Positions 25,941-35,096 of a stretch of 45,258 bases of DNA are shown piece by piece. The position numbers were made by a program, and so were the translations under genes. How positions within the stretch are numbered: position 1 is the first letter of the stretch; every line of letters begins with the position of its first letter. Location of the stretch: NCBI GenBank assembly GCA_016124535.1, contig WGNK01000048.1:1-45258 (forward strand), given 5' to 3'. Under the pieces are notes generated by a model that was not told where the DNA came from, ran no database searches, and was given only the letters and a program-made list of their open reading frames with translations. The stretch comes from Azospirillum sp. (GTDB lineage Bacteria > Pseudomonadota > Alphaproteobacteria > Azospirillales > Azospirillaceae).

Positions 25941-27040
25941 CGGCGCGACGACAGGTCGGGAAACAGTTCGGCCAAGCCGTCGCGCGACGCCGGGCAGACG
26001 CCGCGTTCGGTGATCAGGCCGGTGACCAGGCGGGCCGGCGTGACATCGAAGGCGTAATTAGCGACCGGGCTGCCCTCGGGGGTCAGGGCCACGGTTTCGA
26101 CCACGCCGTCGGCGGTACGGCCGGCAATTTCGAACACCTCGCGGCCGTCGCGCTGCTCGATCGGGATCTGCCGGATGCCGTCCTCGATCCGCCAGTCGAT
26201 GGTTGGCGAGGGCAGGCCGACATAAAACGGCACGCCGTTGTCGAAGGCGGCGAGCGCCTTCAGATAGGTGCCGATCTTGTTGCAGACATCGCCGGTCGCG
26301 GTGGTGCGGTCGGTGCCGACGATGCACAGATCGACGTCGCCGTGTTGCATCAGGTGGCCGCCAGCGTTGTCGACAATCACCGTGTGGGGCACGCCATGGC
26401 GCCCCAGCTCCCAGGCGGTCAGGCTGGCGCCCTGGTTGCGCGGGCGGGTCTCATCGACCCAGACATGGACCGGGATACCGTCGTCATGGGCGCGGTAAAT
26501 CGGCGCCAGGGCGGTCCCCCAATCGACCGCGGCAAGCCAGCCGGCGTTGCAATGGGTAAGCACCTTGACCGGCCGCCCCGGCGCCTTGCCCGCCGCGATC
26601 TCGCCGATCAGGGCGGCACCGTGATTGCCGATCGCCGCACAGATCGCGACATCCTCGTCCGCGATCGCGCCGGCTTCGGCATAAGCGGCCTCGGCGCGCG
26701 CAGCCGGGTCGAGCGGCGCCAGGCGGCGCTCCATCCGCTCCAGCGCCCAGCGCAGGTTGACCGCGGTCGGGCGGGTGGCCAGCAGGACCCGGCAGGCCTC
26801 GGCGAGATGGCTGGAACCGGGGTCGGCCCGCATCGCCAGAGCGACGCCATAGCCGGCCGCGGCGCCGATCAAGGGGGCACCGCGGACCTGCATCGACCGG
26901 ATTGCGTGGGCGGCTTCGCTCAGGTTGGTCAGACGCAGGATCGCAAACGCATGGGGCAGCCGGGTCTGGTCGATGATCTCGACCGACCAGCCGTCCTCGG
27001 CCAGCCAGATCGTACGATAGGGGACGCCATCAACCTTCAT
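25937..27040 (-). CDS. mtnA: S-methyl-5-thioribose-1-phosphate isomerase
   Basis: A 367-residue eIF2B-like sugar-phosphate isomerase of the methionine salvage pathway, converting methylthioribose-1-phosphate to methylthioribulose-1-phosphate. Substrate-binding RGAPLIG (53-59) and the catalytic pair C164 (LTHCNAG) and D244 (VGTDRTTATGDV) are present, matching the family's Cys/Asp. NKIGTY and the C-terminal NYAFDVTPARLVTGLITERG are typical. The ATG at 27040 has GGAG further upstream than usual. Its stop overlaps the epmA start. Other methionine-salvage genes are not visible here. Confidence 0.95.
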   Translation of the reverse strand: MKVDGVPYRTIWLAEDGWSVEIIDQTRLPHAFAILRLTNLSEAAHAIRSMQVRGAPLIGAAAGYGVALAMRADPGSSHLAEACRVLLATRPTAVNLRWALERMERRLAPLDPAARAEAAYAEAGAIADEDVAICAAIGNHGAALIGEIAAGKAPGRPVKVLTHCNAGWLAAVDWGTALAPIYRAHDDGIPVHVWVDETRPRNQGASLTAWELGRHGVPHTVIVDNAGGHLMQHGDVDLCIVGTDRTTATGDVCNKIGTYLKALAAFDNGVPFYVGLPSPTIDWRIEDGIRQIPIEQRDGREVFEIAGRTADGVVETVALTPEGSPVANYAFDVTPARLVTGLITERGVCPASRDGLAELFPDLSSRR

Positions 27041-27079
27041 CGGGGATTCGCTCCAGGGGCCCGCCGCGGGCCGGGGGGG

Positions 27080-27628
27080 TCAATCGTCTTCGAGGCCCTT
27101 GAGCTTCAGATAGATTAACGCGGCGGTCAGTGCATCCGAAAATGCGTCGGCGGGGCCGCGTTCGGGCAGGCCGAGGTCCTGCAGCATCGAGTTGAGCCGA
27201 AGGTCGACCTTTTGGTTGGAAAATACGTTGATCCGGCGGTCGTAGTAGATGCTCGACACTTCGATCCGGCGATTGGGCAACGGGATGCCGATCAGCGGCA
27301 GCGCCAAGCGATCGATCAGCGAGACCGAGAAGTCAAGGTAATAGCCGACCAGCGGCCGGCATCCGATGAAGGTCAGCAACTGGCGCACGGCCTGGTCTTG
27401 CGGCTGGTCGGGCGCGAGCTTGATCACCAGCCGGCGGCTGGTCTGGACCCGCTGACCAAGGATCGGGATCGCCGCAACGCTGCGCAACTCAGCACGCGCC
27501 ACGTCGAACGACGAGGCCTTGCAGTGCAGGCTGATTTTCTCGCCACTGCGGTCAGGCTCCAGCAGGAACTGGAAGGCGGGATCGCTGAGGCGGTGGCCTT
27601 TCAGCCGCTTGCTCAGCTCGGTAAACAT
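27080..27628 (-). CDS. DnaQ-like exonuclease-fold protein lacking the ExoI motif
   Basis: A 182-residue protein aligned with DEDD 3'-5' exonucleases of the epsilon type that are commonly encoded beside CBS/DUF294 nucleotidyltransferases. The ExoII region (LVGYYLDFSV, D99) and ExoIII-like region (DAFSDALTAALIYLKL, D165) are recognisable. The ExoI DxE is not: the expected strand reads ISLHCKASSFD, with H35 and K37 where Asp and Glu should be. Two metal ligands are therefore missing, and nuclease activity is doubtful. It starts 3 nt after the stop of the CBS-domain gene, so they are coexpressed, and it may serve as a subunit or regulator of that enzyme. Confidence 0.75.
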   Translation of the reverse strand: MFTELSKRLKGHRLSDPAFQFLLEPDRSGEKISLHCKASSFDVARAELRSVAAIPILGQRVQTSRRLVIKLAPDQPQDQAVRQLLTFIGCRPLVGYYLDFSVSLIDRLALPLIGIPLPNRRIEVSSIYYDRRINVFSNQKVDLRLNSMLQDLGLPERGPADAFSDALTAALIYLKLKGLEDD

Positions 27629-27631
27629 CGG

Positions 27632-29545
27632 TCAGAACAATTGAAGGTGGAAATGATAGGTGATGAACTCCTTGAAGCGTTTGACCAGATCGAGGCAATC
27701 CCGAAGCTGATCCCGATCCAGCATGCTGAGTGCATCGGTGCGAATCAAGTTTTCGGTGGCGCCGACCGGTTCGCCGCCATCGATCCGGACCTTTAGCCGC
27801 AGCCGCTGGAGGAATTCGAAGCCCTCGGCAAGCTCGGTGGCGAAGGCCCGGTCGATCGTCTTGGTCTCGGCCAGCGCCCATACCCGGTCCAGCGTGTTGG
27901 TCTTGGTCATCCGCAGCTCAATCGCCAGGCTACGGATGCCGTGGACCAGGGGAAAGATCGCCGCCTTCTTGAGATCGATGTGCTGGCGGCTGCCGCGCTC
28001 GCCGAACAGCGAACCGAGCAGGCCCGGGGCCGGGGTCTCGAAGCTGAGCGTCGGCCGGGCGAAATGGGAGAAGAAGCGGTCATTGCCGCCGATCCGCTCG
28101 ATCAGCGCATTTTTCGCCGCGACCAGCAGGGCGGGATCGCCGGCGACCGCGACCGCATCGTAGAAGATGGCAAGGTTGAGCTGGGCCTCCTCGGACGGGT
28201 GGTAGAGCCATTGGCGCAGGCTCTCCAGGTAACCGCTGAGCGGTTTCGCCCAGTCCGGATTGCTCACCATGATGTTGCCGGGGCAGGGCGGGTAGCCGAA
28301 TTCGATCAGATGCTGGCTGAAGGCGTCGAGAATTCCGGGCAATTCCGCACAGTGGTAGCCGTCACGCAGGATCAGGCCGTTGTCCTGGTCGGTCTTGAGG
28401 ATCTGCTCGGCACGGCCCTCGCTGCCCATCACGATCAGGCAGGAATTCTCGATCAGTTCCGGTGGCGCCAACAGTTCGAACAGCTTGCGGAAGATGCGGC
28501 GGTTCAGCTCGGTGACCACGTCGGCGATGAAGCCGACCTTGACCCCGGTGGTATAGAGCGTGCGGATCAGGTCGAGAATGTCGATGCTGGCCTGCCGCAG
28601 GTCGTCCGGGCTGGTCGCCCGTTCGACCCGGAACGAAATGACGTGGGAGTGGTTGGACAGGAAGCTCAGCATATCGAGTTGTTCGAGCACGCCGACGATG
28701 GCGTCGCCGTTCCTGACCACGACCCGCCGGACCTGGTGTTTGATCATCAGCACCAGGGCATCGAACAGCGCGTCCTCCTGGTCGAGCGCGATCAGTTCAT
28801 AATGGGCGAGCGGTCCGACCGGGGCGGAAACCGGCAGCCCGCCCAGGATCACCGCCTCGCGCATGTCGGTGCCGGTCAGGATGCCGACCCGCTCGCCGTC
28901 GCGGACCAGGACGCTGCCGGTGTGATGAGTCTTCATCAGGCCGGCGGCAGAGCGGACGGTACAGCCCGGCTCGACGATCAGCGGCGCCTGCAGCGTGGCG
29001 CGGCCGAGCCGGGTCATGGTCAGCGCCGCCATCTCGCGATTGCCATGCTCGCGGGCGAGCAGGCGGAGTTTTTCCGCGATATCCTGGGTATAGAAATCGC
29101 CGAACGGCACATTCTCGCGGGCGAGATCGGTGATCACGGCCCGCGGGACCAAGTGGCAGATGGTGTCCTCGGCGGCAATGAAGGTATTGGGTTCGCGCGT
29201 GCCGAACAGCGCCTTGGTATCGAAGCAGTCGCGCGGGCCGTAATAGGCGACCGGATTCGCCCCCCGGCGTTCGACCACCGACCCGCTCAGGATCACGAAC
29301 AGGCACTCGGTCGCGTCGCGGTCGGGCAGGATGGTCGCGTCCTTGGGGTAGAAGCCAAGGTCCAGCGCCGCGCGGAGACTATCCTGCTGCGCCGGGGTCA
29401 GGCGGTCGAAGGGCGGAATGGCGAAACTGAAGGCGGTTTCCAACAACGGCGTAGACCCGAACCCGGTGAATTTGACTGAGGCGTGTTTTGCGGCGATGCG
29501 TTTGACGGCGGCGAATTCGACTGCGGCGACCAGTTCGGCGACCAC
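27632..29545 (-). CDS. cNMP-binding/CBS-domain nucleotidyltransferase (DUF294)
   Basis: A 637-residue multi-domain protein. A cyclic-nucleotide-binding-like domain (about 48-150; GSVVERR, YYGPRDCFDTKALFG) comes first. A CBS pair (about 165-290; LMKTHHTGSVLVRDGERVGILTG and ALVLMIKHQVRRVVVRNGD) follows. Next is a GlnD-like nucleotidyltransferase domain with GSEGRAEQ and the DxD of KTDQDNGLI (about 365-385), and a C-terminal DUF294_C region. It probably senses nucleotides and transfers nucleotidyl groups to an unknown partner. The start used is a GTG at 29545 with a weak ribosome-binding site; the first about 38 residues are unusual for the family, so the true start may lie downstream. Confidence 0.88.
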   Translation of the reverse strand: MVAELVAAVEFAAVKRIAAKHASVKFTGFGSTPLLETAFSFAIPPFDRLTPAQQDSLRAALDLGFYPKDATILPDRDATECLFVILSGSVVERRGANPVAYYGPRDCFDTKALFGTREPNTFIAAEDTICHLVPRAVITDLARENVPFGDFYTQDIAEKLRLLAREHGNREMAALTMTRLGRATLQAPLIVEPGCTVRSAAGLMKTHHTGSVLVRDGERVGILTGTDMREAVILGGLPVSAPVGPLAHYELIALDQEDALFDALVLMIKHQVRRVVVRNGDAIVGVLEQLDMLSFLSNHSHVISFRVERATSPDDLRQASIDILDLIRTLYTTGVKVGFIADVVTELNRRIFRKLFELLAPPELIENSCLIVMGSEGRAEQILKTDQDNGLILRDGYHCAELPGILDAFSQHLIEFGYPPCPGNIMVSNPDWAKPLSGYLESLRQWLYHPSEEAQLNLAIFYDAVAVAGDPALLVAAKNALIERIGGNDRFFSHFARPTLSFETPAPGLLGSLFGERGSRQHIDLKKAAIFPLVHGIRSLAIELRMTKTNTLDRVWALAETKTIDRAFATELAEGFEFLQRLRLKVRIDGGEPVGATENLIRTDALSMLDRDQLRDCLDLVKRFKEFITYHFHLQLF

Positions 29546-29693
29546 CCGGGCGACCTGGCCCGCGGGGGTGACCGGAGACGTGGCGCGGGTCGGCGGACGC
29601 CCGCTTCGGCGGTGGCGAGACCCTGACCATTTCGGACCGGCACTGTCAATCTGGCAACCAGGGCCGCCGTGCCCGCTGAAGGGTCAGGGGCGG

Positions 29694-30107
29694 TCAATTG
29701 GCCGGGCGGGGCCAGGGGATGCGGCAGAATGCGACACCCTCCTCGCGCAGTTGCTCGGCTTCGCCGTTGGTCGCCTCGCCATAGATGTCGCGTCGGGCGG
29801 TTTCGCCGTAATGGATGCGGCGCGCCTCTTCGGCGAACCGGTCTCCGACATGCTCGCAAGTCTCCTCGACCTTCTTGCGTAAGTCTTGGATTTGTTGAGA
29901 AATATCCTGTCCCGGTGCCTGGGCGGCGGCGGGCGCCACCGCGGCATGGCGGCTGATCCGGGGTGCCATCGGCGCCTTGGCGATCGCGGTGTCGCCGCAC
30001 ACCGGACAGGCAATACTGCCGGCACTGCGGTTCTCCCAGGCCGCGCCGTCGCGAAACCAGGCCTCGAACTGGTGTTCTGCTCCGCATTTCAATTGGAAAA
30101 GGATCAT
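29694..30107 (-). CDS. DUF1178 family protein
   Basis: A 137-residue protein with the DUF1178 hallmark start: MILFQLKCGAEHQFEAWF, followed by CPVCGDTAIAKAPMAPRIS. The cysteines C8, C34 and C37 in this layout resemble a partial zinc ribbon. The C-terminal half has HVGDRFAEEARRIHYGE and EAEQLREEGVAFCRIPWP, which are also conserved in the family. The family is widespread in alphaproteobacteria, and its function is not established. It is transcribed away from the alpha/beta hydrolase gene. Confidence 0.9.
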   Translation of the reverse strand: MILFQLKCGAEHQFEAWFRDGAAWENRSAGSIACPVCGDTAIAKAPMAPRISRHAAVAPAAAQAPGQDISQQIQDLRKKVEETCEHVGDRFAEEARRIHYGETARRDIYGEATNGEAEQLREEGVAFCRIPWPRPAN

Positions 30108-30390
30108 GGTAGCTTTTCCTGGCTCGCTTGCGCGAGAATCCGACTATCGGTAAGGACTGCGTCATTTCACCACGCCGATCCGCGGCCGTCAAACGCGAAG
30201 GCCCGGATCCAAGAAGAGCGAGGGCGCGGTCGCTGCGATCGATCGTTGATGCCGCAGTCGGCTTCGCCGGTCCCCCCGGACGGCAGAGTCGGCTGTGAAA
30301 CCGCTCGTGGGGCTGGAAACACGGGCGGATCCTGGCGTATTGACAAATCGTTTTGCGGGCTCGTGCGAGCCCTGGTCGGAGGACGACTTG

Positions 30391-32208
30391 ATGCTGGCGC
30401 GGCGGTGGTGGATTGCGCTGGTCGCCGGATGTGGCGTGGTGGCCGGCTTGATCGTGATAGTTGTGATGCAGCCGCCGGCGCCCCCCCCGGTCCCCGTGCT
30501 GCACGCGAAATGGATCGACTGTCCGTTCGCGGTGCCGGACGGCGAGCGCGCCCGCTGCGGCACGGTTTCGGTTCCCCAGTATTGGCAGCGCCGGGACGAC
30601 CGCCCGATCGAACTGTTTTTCGCCGTGACCAAGGCGACCGGTCCCCGGCCGAAGCTCGATCCGATCGTCGTGCTCAATGGTGGACCGGGCCAGGCCGCCA
30701 GCGACCTGATCGAGGATGGCTGGCAGGCGAAGGCGGCACTCCGCCGCGACCGGGACATCGTTTACGTCGATCAGCGCGGCACCGGACGATCCCGGCCGGG
30801 GCTGTTTTGCCGTCAGCTGGACCCGGTGGCGTTTTGGCACGGTGGCTTGACCGCGGCCGACGCCGAGGCCTGTCTCAAGCCGATCCGCGAGGCCGGCTTC
30901 GATCCGGCCGCCTTCAATACGGTTGAAAGTGCCCGTGATCTTAATGGGTTAAAGGTTGCGATCGGCAGCGACCGGTGGAACATCCTGGGGACGTCCTACG
31001 GCACCATCCTGGCCATGGAAATGGTTCGCGCCGATCCCGGCGGCGTGCGGAGCGTCGTGCTCAACTCACCGACGCTCAGCCCCCGGGCGAGTTGGCTCGA
31101 TCTGGCCCGGATGGCGGCGATCAAGCGGGTCTATCAGTCGGTGTTTGCCGCCTGCCGCACCCAGCCTGCCTGCGACCGGGCGTTTCCGCACCTCGATGCC
31201 GTGTTCAAAGAGCTTGCGCGGGCGTTGACCGATCACCCCTTGCCGATCACCTATACCGATCCGCGCAACGGCCGGACCGCAACCGCCGAACTGAATTTTC
31301 CGGCGCTGCTCGACATCCTGACCGTTATGGTCGGCAGTGGCCAGAGTGCCGCGATGGTGCCGCAGCTGATCTGGCATCTCCACCGGGCGGCGATCGCCCG
31401 GGACGACTCCTGGCCGGAACTGGTGGCTTGGATCTACATGCCGCAGCCGTACTGGAAGATCATGGATGTCGTGGCCTACGGGCTGAACGCCGCGATCGGC
31501 TGCCGGGAGGTTCGGCCATGGGTCGATGCCGACAGCGCCCGCGCCGCCGGCATGCTCTATGTGCCCTATGTCGCGCCGGCGTCGATGGAGCGCGATTACG
31601 ACGTGTTCTGTCCGGTGTGGAACTTGCCAAAGGCGCCAGAAGCGATACGGGCGCCGGTGGTGAGCGCGGTGCCGACCCTGTTGCTGACCGGCGACTTCGA
31701 CACCCTGACGCCGACCGGCTATGCCGAGATTGTGGCCAGGACGCTGAGCCGACACCAGCTGCTGCGCTTCCACGGCTTCGGCCACGACGTGCTGTCGGTC
31801 AGTGCCTGTGCCCGCGATGTCGTCGAACGCTTCCTCGACGACCCGGACCAGCCAGCGGACCTGCCCTGCGTTGCCCAATCCGAGCCGCCGCGCTTCGCCG
31901 TCCCCCCGGCCGCAGAGGCGGCGGAAGCCGCTGAGGCGGCAGCGCAGGCGCCGCCGGCAGCGCCGCCCGCAGCCCTGCCGGTAGAGTCGCAAGCGCCGGC
32001 AGTTTCCCAGGCGGAGCCGCAAACGCTGCCCACCGCACCGCCCGCCGCCGCACCGCCCGCTGTCTTGTCGGCGACGCCGCCGACCGCGATCGGGGGGCCG
32101 GTCCCGTTGCCGCCGGGAACCCTGGCACCGGTTCCGATGCTGGCCGATCCGTTCAGCCGCCCGCCATCTGCCGCGGCAGGAACAGCACGATCTCCGGAAA
32201 CACCGTGA
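30391..32208 (+). CDS. Membrane-anchored alpha/beta hydrolase (S33/TAP-like)
   Basis: A 605-residue hydrolase. A single N-terminal membrane segment (about 7-27) anchors it, with the enzyme domain outside the cytoplasm. The oxyanion-region motif VLNGGPGQ (94-101), DQRGTGRS (127-134) and nucleophile elbow LGTSYGT (S202) are those of proline iminopeptidase/tripeptidyl-peptidase-like S33 enzymes. The TAP-like C-terminal segment supplies the Asp (TGDFDTLTP) and His (GFGHDVLS). After about residue 505 comes a long Ala/Pro-rich low-complexity tail. The start at 30391 has GGAGG upstream; a longer frame begins at 30295 without one. The last 56 bp overlap, tail to tail, the dctM gene on the other strand. 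Confidence 0.85.
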   Translation: MLARRWWIALVAGCGVVAGLIVIVVMQPPAPPPVPVLHAKWIDCPFAVPDGERARCGTVSVPQYWQRRDDRPIELFFAVTKATGPRPKLDPIVVLNGGPGQAASDLIEDGWQAKAALRRDRDIVYVDQRGTGRSRPGLFCRQLDPVAFWHGGLTAADAEACLKPIREAGFDPAAFNTVESARDLNGLKVAIGSDRWNILGTSYGTILAMEMVRADPGGVRSVVLNSPTLSPRASWLDLARMAAIKRVYQSVFAACRTQPACDRAFPHLDAVFKELARALTDHPLPITYTDPRNGRTATAELNFPALLDILTVMVGSGQSAAMVPQLIWHLHRAAIARDDSWPELVAWIYMPQPYWKIMDVVAYGLNAAIGCREVRPWVDADSARAAGMLYVPYVAPASMERDYDVFCPVWNLPKAPEAIRAPVVSAVPTLLLTGDFDTLTPTGYAEIVARTLSRHQLLRFHGFGHDVLSVSACARDVVERFLDDPDQPADLPCVAQSEPPRFAVPPAAEAAEAAEAAAQAPPAAPPAALPVESQAPAVSQAEPQTLPTAPPAAAPPAVLSATPPTAIGGPVPLPPGTLAPVPMLADPFSRPPSAAAGTARSPETP

Positions 32209-33457
32209 CCAGCACCACCGCCACCACCATCAGCAGGAAGAAGGGCAGGGCGACCCGCGCGACATAGGTGATCTGGCGGCCGGTCATGCCCTGGAGCACG
32301 AACAGATTGAAGCCGACCGGCGGCGTGATCTGGGCCATTTCGACGACCAGCACGACGAACACGCCGAACCAGATCAGGTCGAAGCCGGCGCGTTGGATGG
32401 TCGGCAACACCACCGCCATGGTCAGCACCACCATCGAAATTCCGTCGAGGAAGCAGCCAAGCACGATGTAGAAGCAAGCCAGCACCAGGACCAGCCCCGA
32501 GGGGGTGAGGTCCAGGCTGTCGATCCATTCGGCGAGCGCCCGCGGCAGCCCGGTGAACCCCATCGCCAGAGTCAGGAATGCCGCCCCGGCGAGGATCAGG
32601 GCGATCATGCAGGACAGCCGGGTCGCCCCCAGCAGCCCATCCTTGAAGCTCGCCCAGCTGAGGGTGCCTTGGGCCGCCGACAGGACCAAGGCCCCCAGCA
32701 CGCCCATGCCGGCGGCCTCGGTCGCGGTGGCATAGCCGCTGTAGATCGAGCCCAGGACCACGGCGATCAGGCCCATCACCGGCAGCAGATGCCGCGAGCG
32801 GACGAGCTTTTCCCGGAACCCGAGCTGCTCCTCGCCGCCCGGAATCCGCTCCGGCCTGAGCATCGCCGCGACAATGACGTAGCCGCTGAACAAAACGCTG
32901 AGCAGGATGCCGGGCAGCACACCGGCGACGAACAACTGGGCAATCGAGACATCGGCGGCGACGCCGTAGACGATCAGGATCAGGGACGGCGGGATCAACA
33001 GGCCGAGCGTGCCGGAGCCGGCCAGCGTCCCGATCACCAGTTCCTCGGGATAGCCGCGCCGGCGCAGCTCCGGTACGGTCATCCGGCCGATGGTGGCGCA
33101 GGTCGCCGCCGATGAGCCCGAGACCGCGGCGAAGATGGCGCAGCCGATCACGTTGGTATGGAGCAGGCGGCCGGGCAGGCGCGACACCCAGGGCGCCAAA
33201 CCGGTGAACATGTCCTCGGACAGTTTGGAGCGAAACAGGATTTCGCCCATCCAGATGAACATCGGCAGCGCGGTCAGGGTCCAGCTGGAACTGGAACCCC
33301 AGATCGTGGTGACCATGGCATCGCCGACCGGCCGCAGCGTGAACAGCGTCATGGCGACCCAGCCGACCGCCAGCAGCGATATGCCGATCCAGACTCCGGA
33401 CCCCAGAATCACCACCAGGCAAACGATCAGGAACCAGGACAGGGCAAGGGCATCCAT
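32153..33457 (-). CDS. dctM: TRAP transporter large permease
   Basis: A 434-residue membrane protein with about 12 hydrophobic segments and the DctM signature regions: AAVSGSSAATCATIGRM, GTLGLLIPPSLILIVYG and a late ITPPVGFNLFVLQGM. It forms the sodium-driven channel of a tripartite TRAP uptake system with the DctQ and DctP proteins encoded immediately upstream on the same strand. A start at 33457 has AAGGA upstream. The C-terminal coding end overlaps the end of the convergent hydrolase gene. The transported acid cannot be told from this subunit. Confidence 0.93.
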   Translation of the reverse strand: MDALALSWFLIVCLVVILGSGVWIGISLLAVGWVAMTLFTLRPVGDAMVTTIWGSSSSWTLTALPMFIWMGEILFRSKLSEDMFTGLAPWVSRLPGRLLHTNVIGCAIFAAVSGSSAATCATIGRMTVPELRRRGYPEELVIGTLAGSGTLGLLIPPSLILIVYGVAADVSIAQLFVAGVLPGILLSVLFSGYVIVAAMLRPERIPGGEEQLGFREKLVRSRHLLPVMGLIAVVLGSIYSGYATATEAAGMGVLGALVLSAAQGTLSWASFKDGLLGATRLSCMIALILAGAAFLTLAMGFTGLPRALAEWIDSLDLTPSGLVLVLACFYIVLGCFLDGISMVVLTMAVVLPTIQRAGFDLIWFGVFVVLVVEMAQITPPVGFNLFVLQGMTGRQITYVARVALPFFLLMVVAVVLVTVFPEIVLFLPRQMAGG

Positions 33458-33523
33458 CGCGGCAGTCCTTATTCTTGATGCTGAAGTCCCGATACGGGAG
33501 TCTTGATAGAGGCCCGACCGCGG

Positions 33524-34042
33524 TTATTCGCTGTGGCTGATTTCGCCGCTGTTCTGCGCCGACGTCGCCGGGGCCCGGCCTGTCAGGGCCGAGACCAGTT
33601 CATCGGCGAAGGCGACCGCCAGCAAGCTGACGCCGAGCGCCATCGCGATCTGGGGCAGCCACAGGGGCGTACGGTCGTCGGCAGCGGATACGTCGTGAAA
33701 GCGCCACGACCACCACACCATCTTCCAGGCAAACCAGGAAAAATAGCCGGAAATCGCGCAGGCCACGCCCAGACACCACAGTTCCAGGACCCGTCGCGGC
33801 CAGCCGCTGAGGCGGTTGAGCAACAGGGTCACTCGGATATGCTCGTTCCGTTTCAGAGTATGGGCTAGCGCCAGGAACGACGCCGCGGCCATCGAATAGC
33901 CGGCGAAGGCGTCGGTCCCGCGCAGGTAGAAATGGAACGGCCCGCCCAGCACCTGGAGTGAAATATTAAGGAGGATCAGAACCATGAACAGGGCGGCGAG
34001 GATGGCGCCGGCGTCGTAGACGGCATCGAGGACGCGGCGCAT
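33524..34042 (-). CDS. dctQ: TRAP transporter small permease
   Basis: A 172-residue protein with four hydrophobic segments and the DctQ pattern (GTDAFAGYSMAAASFLALAHTLKRNEHIRVTLLLNRLS, quoted here in parts: GTDAFAGYSMAAASFLALA, then HIRVTLL). It pairs with DctM in the inner membrane. GGGAGG lies 7 nt before the ATG. It is separated from dctM by 66 bp and from dctP by 73 bp, all in one direction, so one transcript is expected. Confidence 0.9.
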   Translation of the reverse strand: MRRVLDAVYDAGAILAALFMVLILLNISLQVLGGPFHFYLRGTDAFAGYSMAAASFLALAHTLKRNEHIRVTLLLNRLSGWPRRVLELWCLGVACAISGYFSWFAWKMVWWSWRFHDVSAADDRTPLWLPQIAMALGVSLLAVAFADELVSALTGRAPATSAQNSGEISHSE

Positions 34043-34115
34043 GCACGGGCCTCCCTCAGGCGGCGGGTTTGACCGGCGGCCCCCGCCCGGCTCGGGCGAG
34101 GGCCGTTTGGCGACA

Positions 34116-35096
34116 CTATTTGGTCGACCGATAGGCGGCGATCAGAGCCTGGCCATCGGCTCCGGCGGTCTTCAACCAGTCTTTCATCAATTCGTCGCCG
34201 ATCGCCTCCAGCCCGCTGCGCAGTGCGTTCGACGGTGGTTCCACGGTCATGCCGTGCCCGGCCAGCTCCTTGACGTAGAAGCCGGCGAGCCGCTCGCTCT
34301 CGGCCCAGCCGCGTTTTTCCGCAGTCGCCGCCGCGGTCGCGACGATCGCCTGGGTCGCGGCGTCGAGCCCGTCCCAGGCCGCCTGATTGACGATGATCAT
34401 GTTCTTGGGCAGCCAAGCCTGAACATCATAGAAGTACTTGATGTGCTCCCAGATCTTCGAGTCGAAGCCGGTGGCGCCGGAGGTGATCATGGCGTTGACC
34501 CGGCCGGTCGCGAAGGCCTGGGAGAGTTCGGCCGCCTGGACCGTGGTCACTTGCATGCCGGCCAATTCGCCCATCCGCGCCGCCGAGGCGCCATAGGAGC
34601 GGAAACTGAGCCCGCGCAGGTCTTCGATCTTGTTGAGCGCCCGCGGCGCGTAGAAGCCCTGGGGCGGCCAGGGCACCCAGAACAGCAGTTTCATGCCCTG
34701 AGCTTCCAGGCGCTTTTCGATGAACGGCTTGGATGCGGTGGCCAATCGCCGGGCGGCGTCGAAACTGGTCGCCAGGAACGGCAAATTGTCGACGCCGTAG
34801 ATCGGGTCTTCATTGGCCAGGACCACCATCAGCAACTCGCCGATCTGGGCCTGTCCGGTCTGCACAGCGCGTTTGATTTCGGGGACCTTGAACAGCGACG
34901 CGCCGGCGTGGACCGAAATCTCAAGCTTGCCGGCAGTCGCCTCCTTCACGTCTTTGGCGAAGGCGATCAAATTGGCGGAATGGAAATTCGCGGGTGGATA
35001 ACCCGCGGGCAAATCCCACTTCACCTGCGCGCCGGCCGATGTGGCGTTCAGTCCGAGCGCGGCGACCAGTGCGGCTGCTGCCATGAGCCTGTTCAT
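34116..35096 (-). CDS. dctP: TRAP transporter substrate-binding protein
   Basis: A 326-residue periplasmic binding protein. A signal peptide (ALVAALGLNATSAGAQ) is followed by the DctP fold, including the EIKRAVQTGQAQIGE segment and LRGLSFRSYG. The arginine in the latter usually contacts the carboxylate of the ligand, and the GRVNAMITSGATGFDS hinge segment follows. An organic acid is therefore the likely ligand class, but the exact compound is unknown. The ATG at 35096 has GGGAGG 5 nt upstream. It is first in the dctPQM operon and divergent from a histidine kinase gene. Confidence 0.92.
   Translation of the reverse strand: MNRLMAAAALVAALGLNATSAGAQVKWDLPAGYPPANFHSANLIAFAKDVKEATAGKLEISVHAGASLFKVPEIKRAVQTGQAQIGELLMVVLANEDPIYGVDNLPFLATSFDAARRLATASKPFIEKRLEAQGMKLLFWVPWPPQGFYAPRALNKIEDLRGLSFRSYGASAARMGELAGMQVTTVQAAELSQAFATGRVNAMITSGATGFDSKIWEHIKYFYDVQAWLPKNMIIVNQAAWDGLDAATQAIVATAAATAEKRGWAESERLAGFYVKELAGHGMTVEPPSNALRSGLEAIGDELMKDWLKTAGADGQALIAAYRSTK

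Noticed and set aside
27941..29479. A 512-codon plus-strand frame opposite the CBS-nucleotidyltransferase gene.
   Set aside because: Same composition artefact; the opposite strand encodes intact CBS and nucleotidyltransferase motifs.
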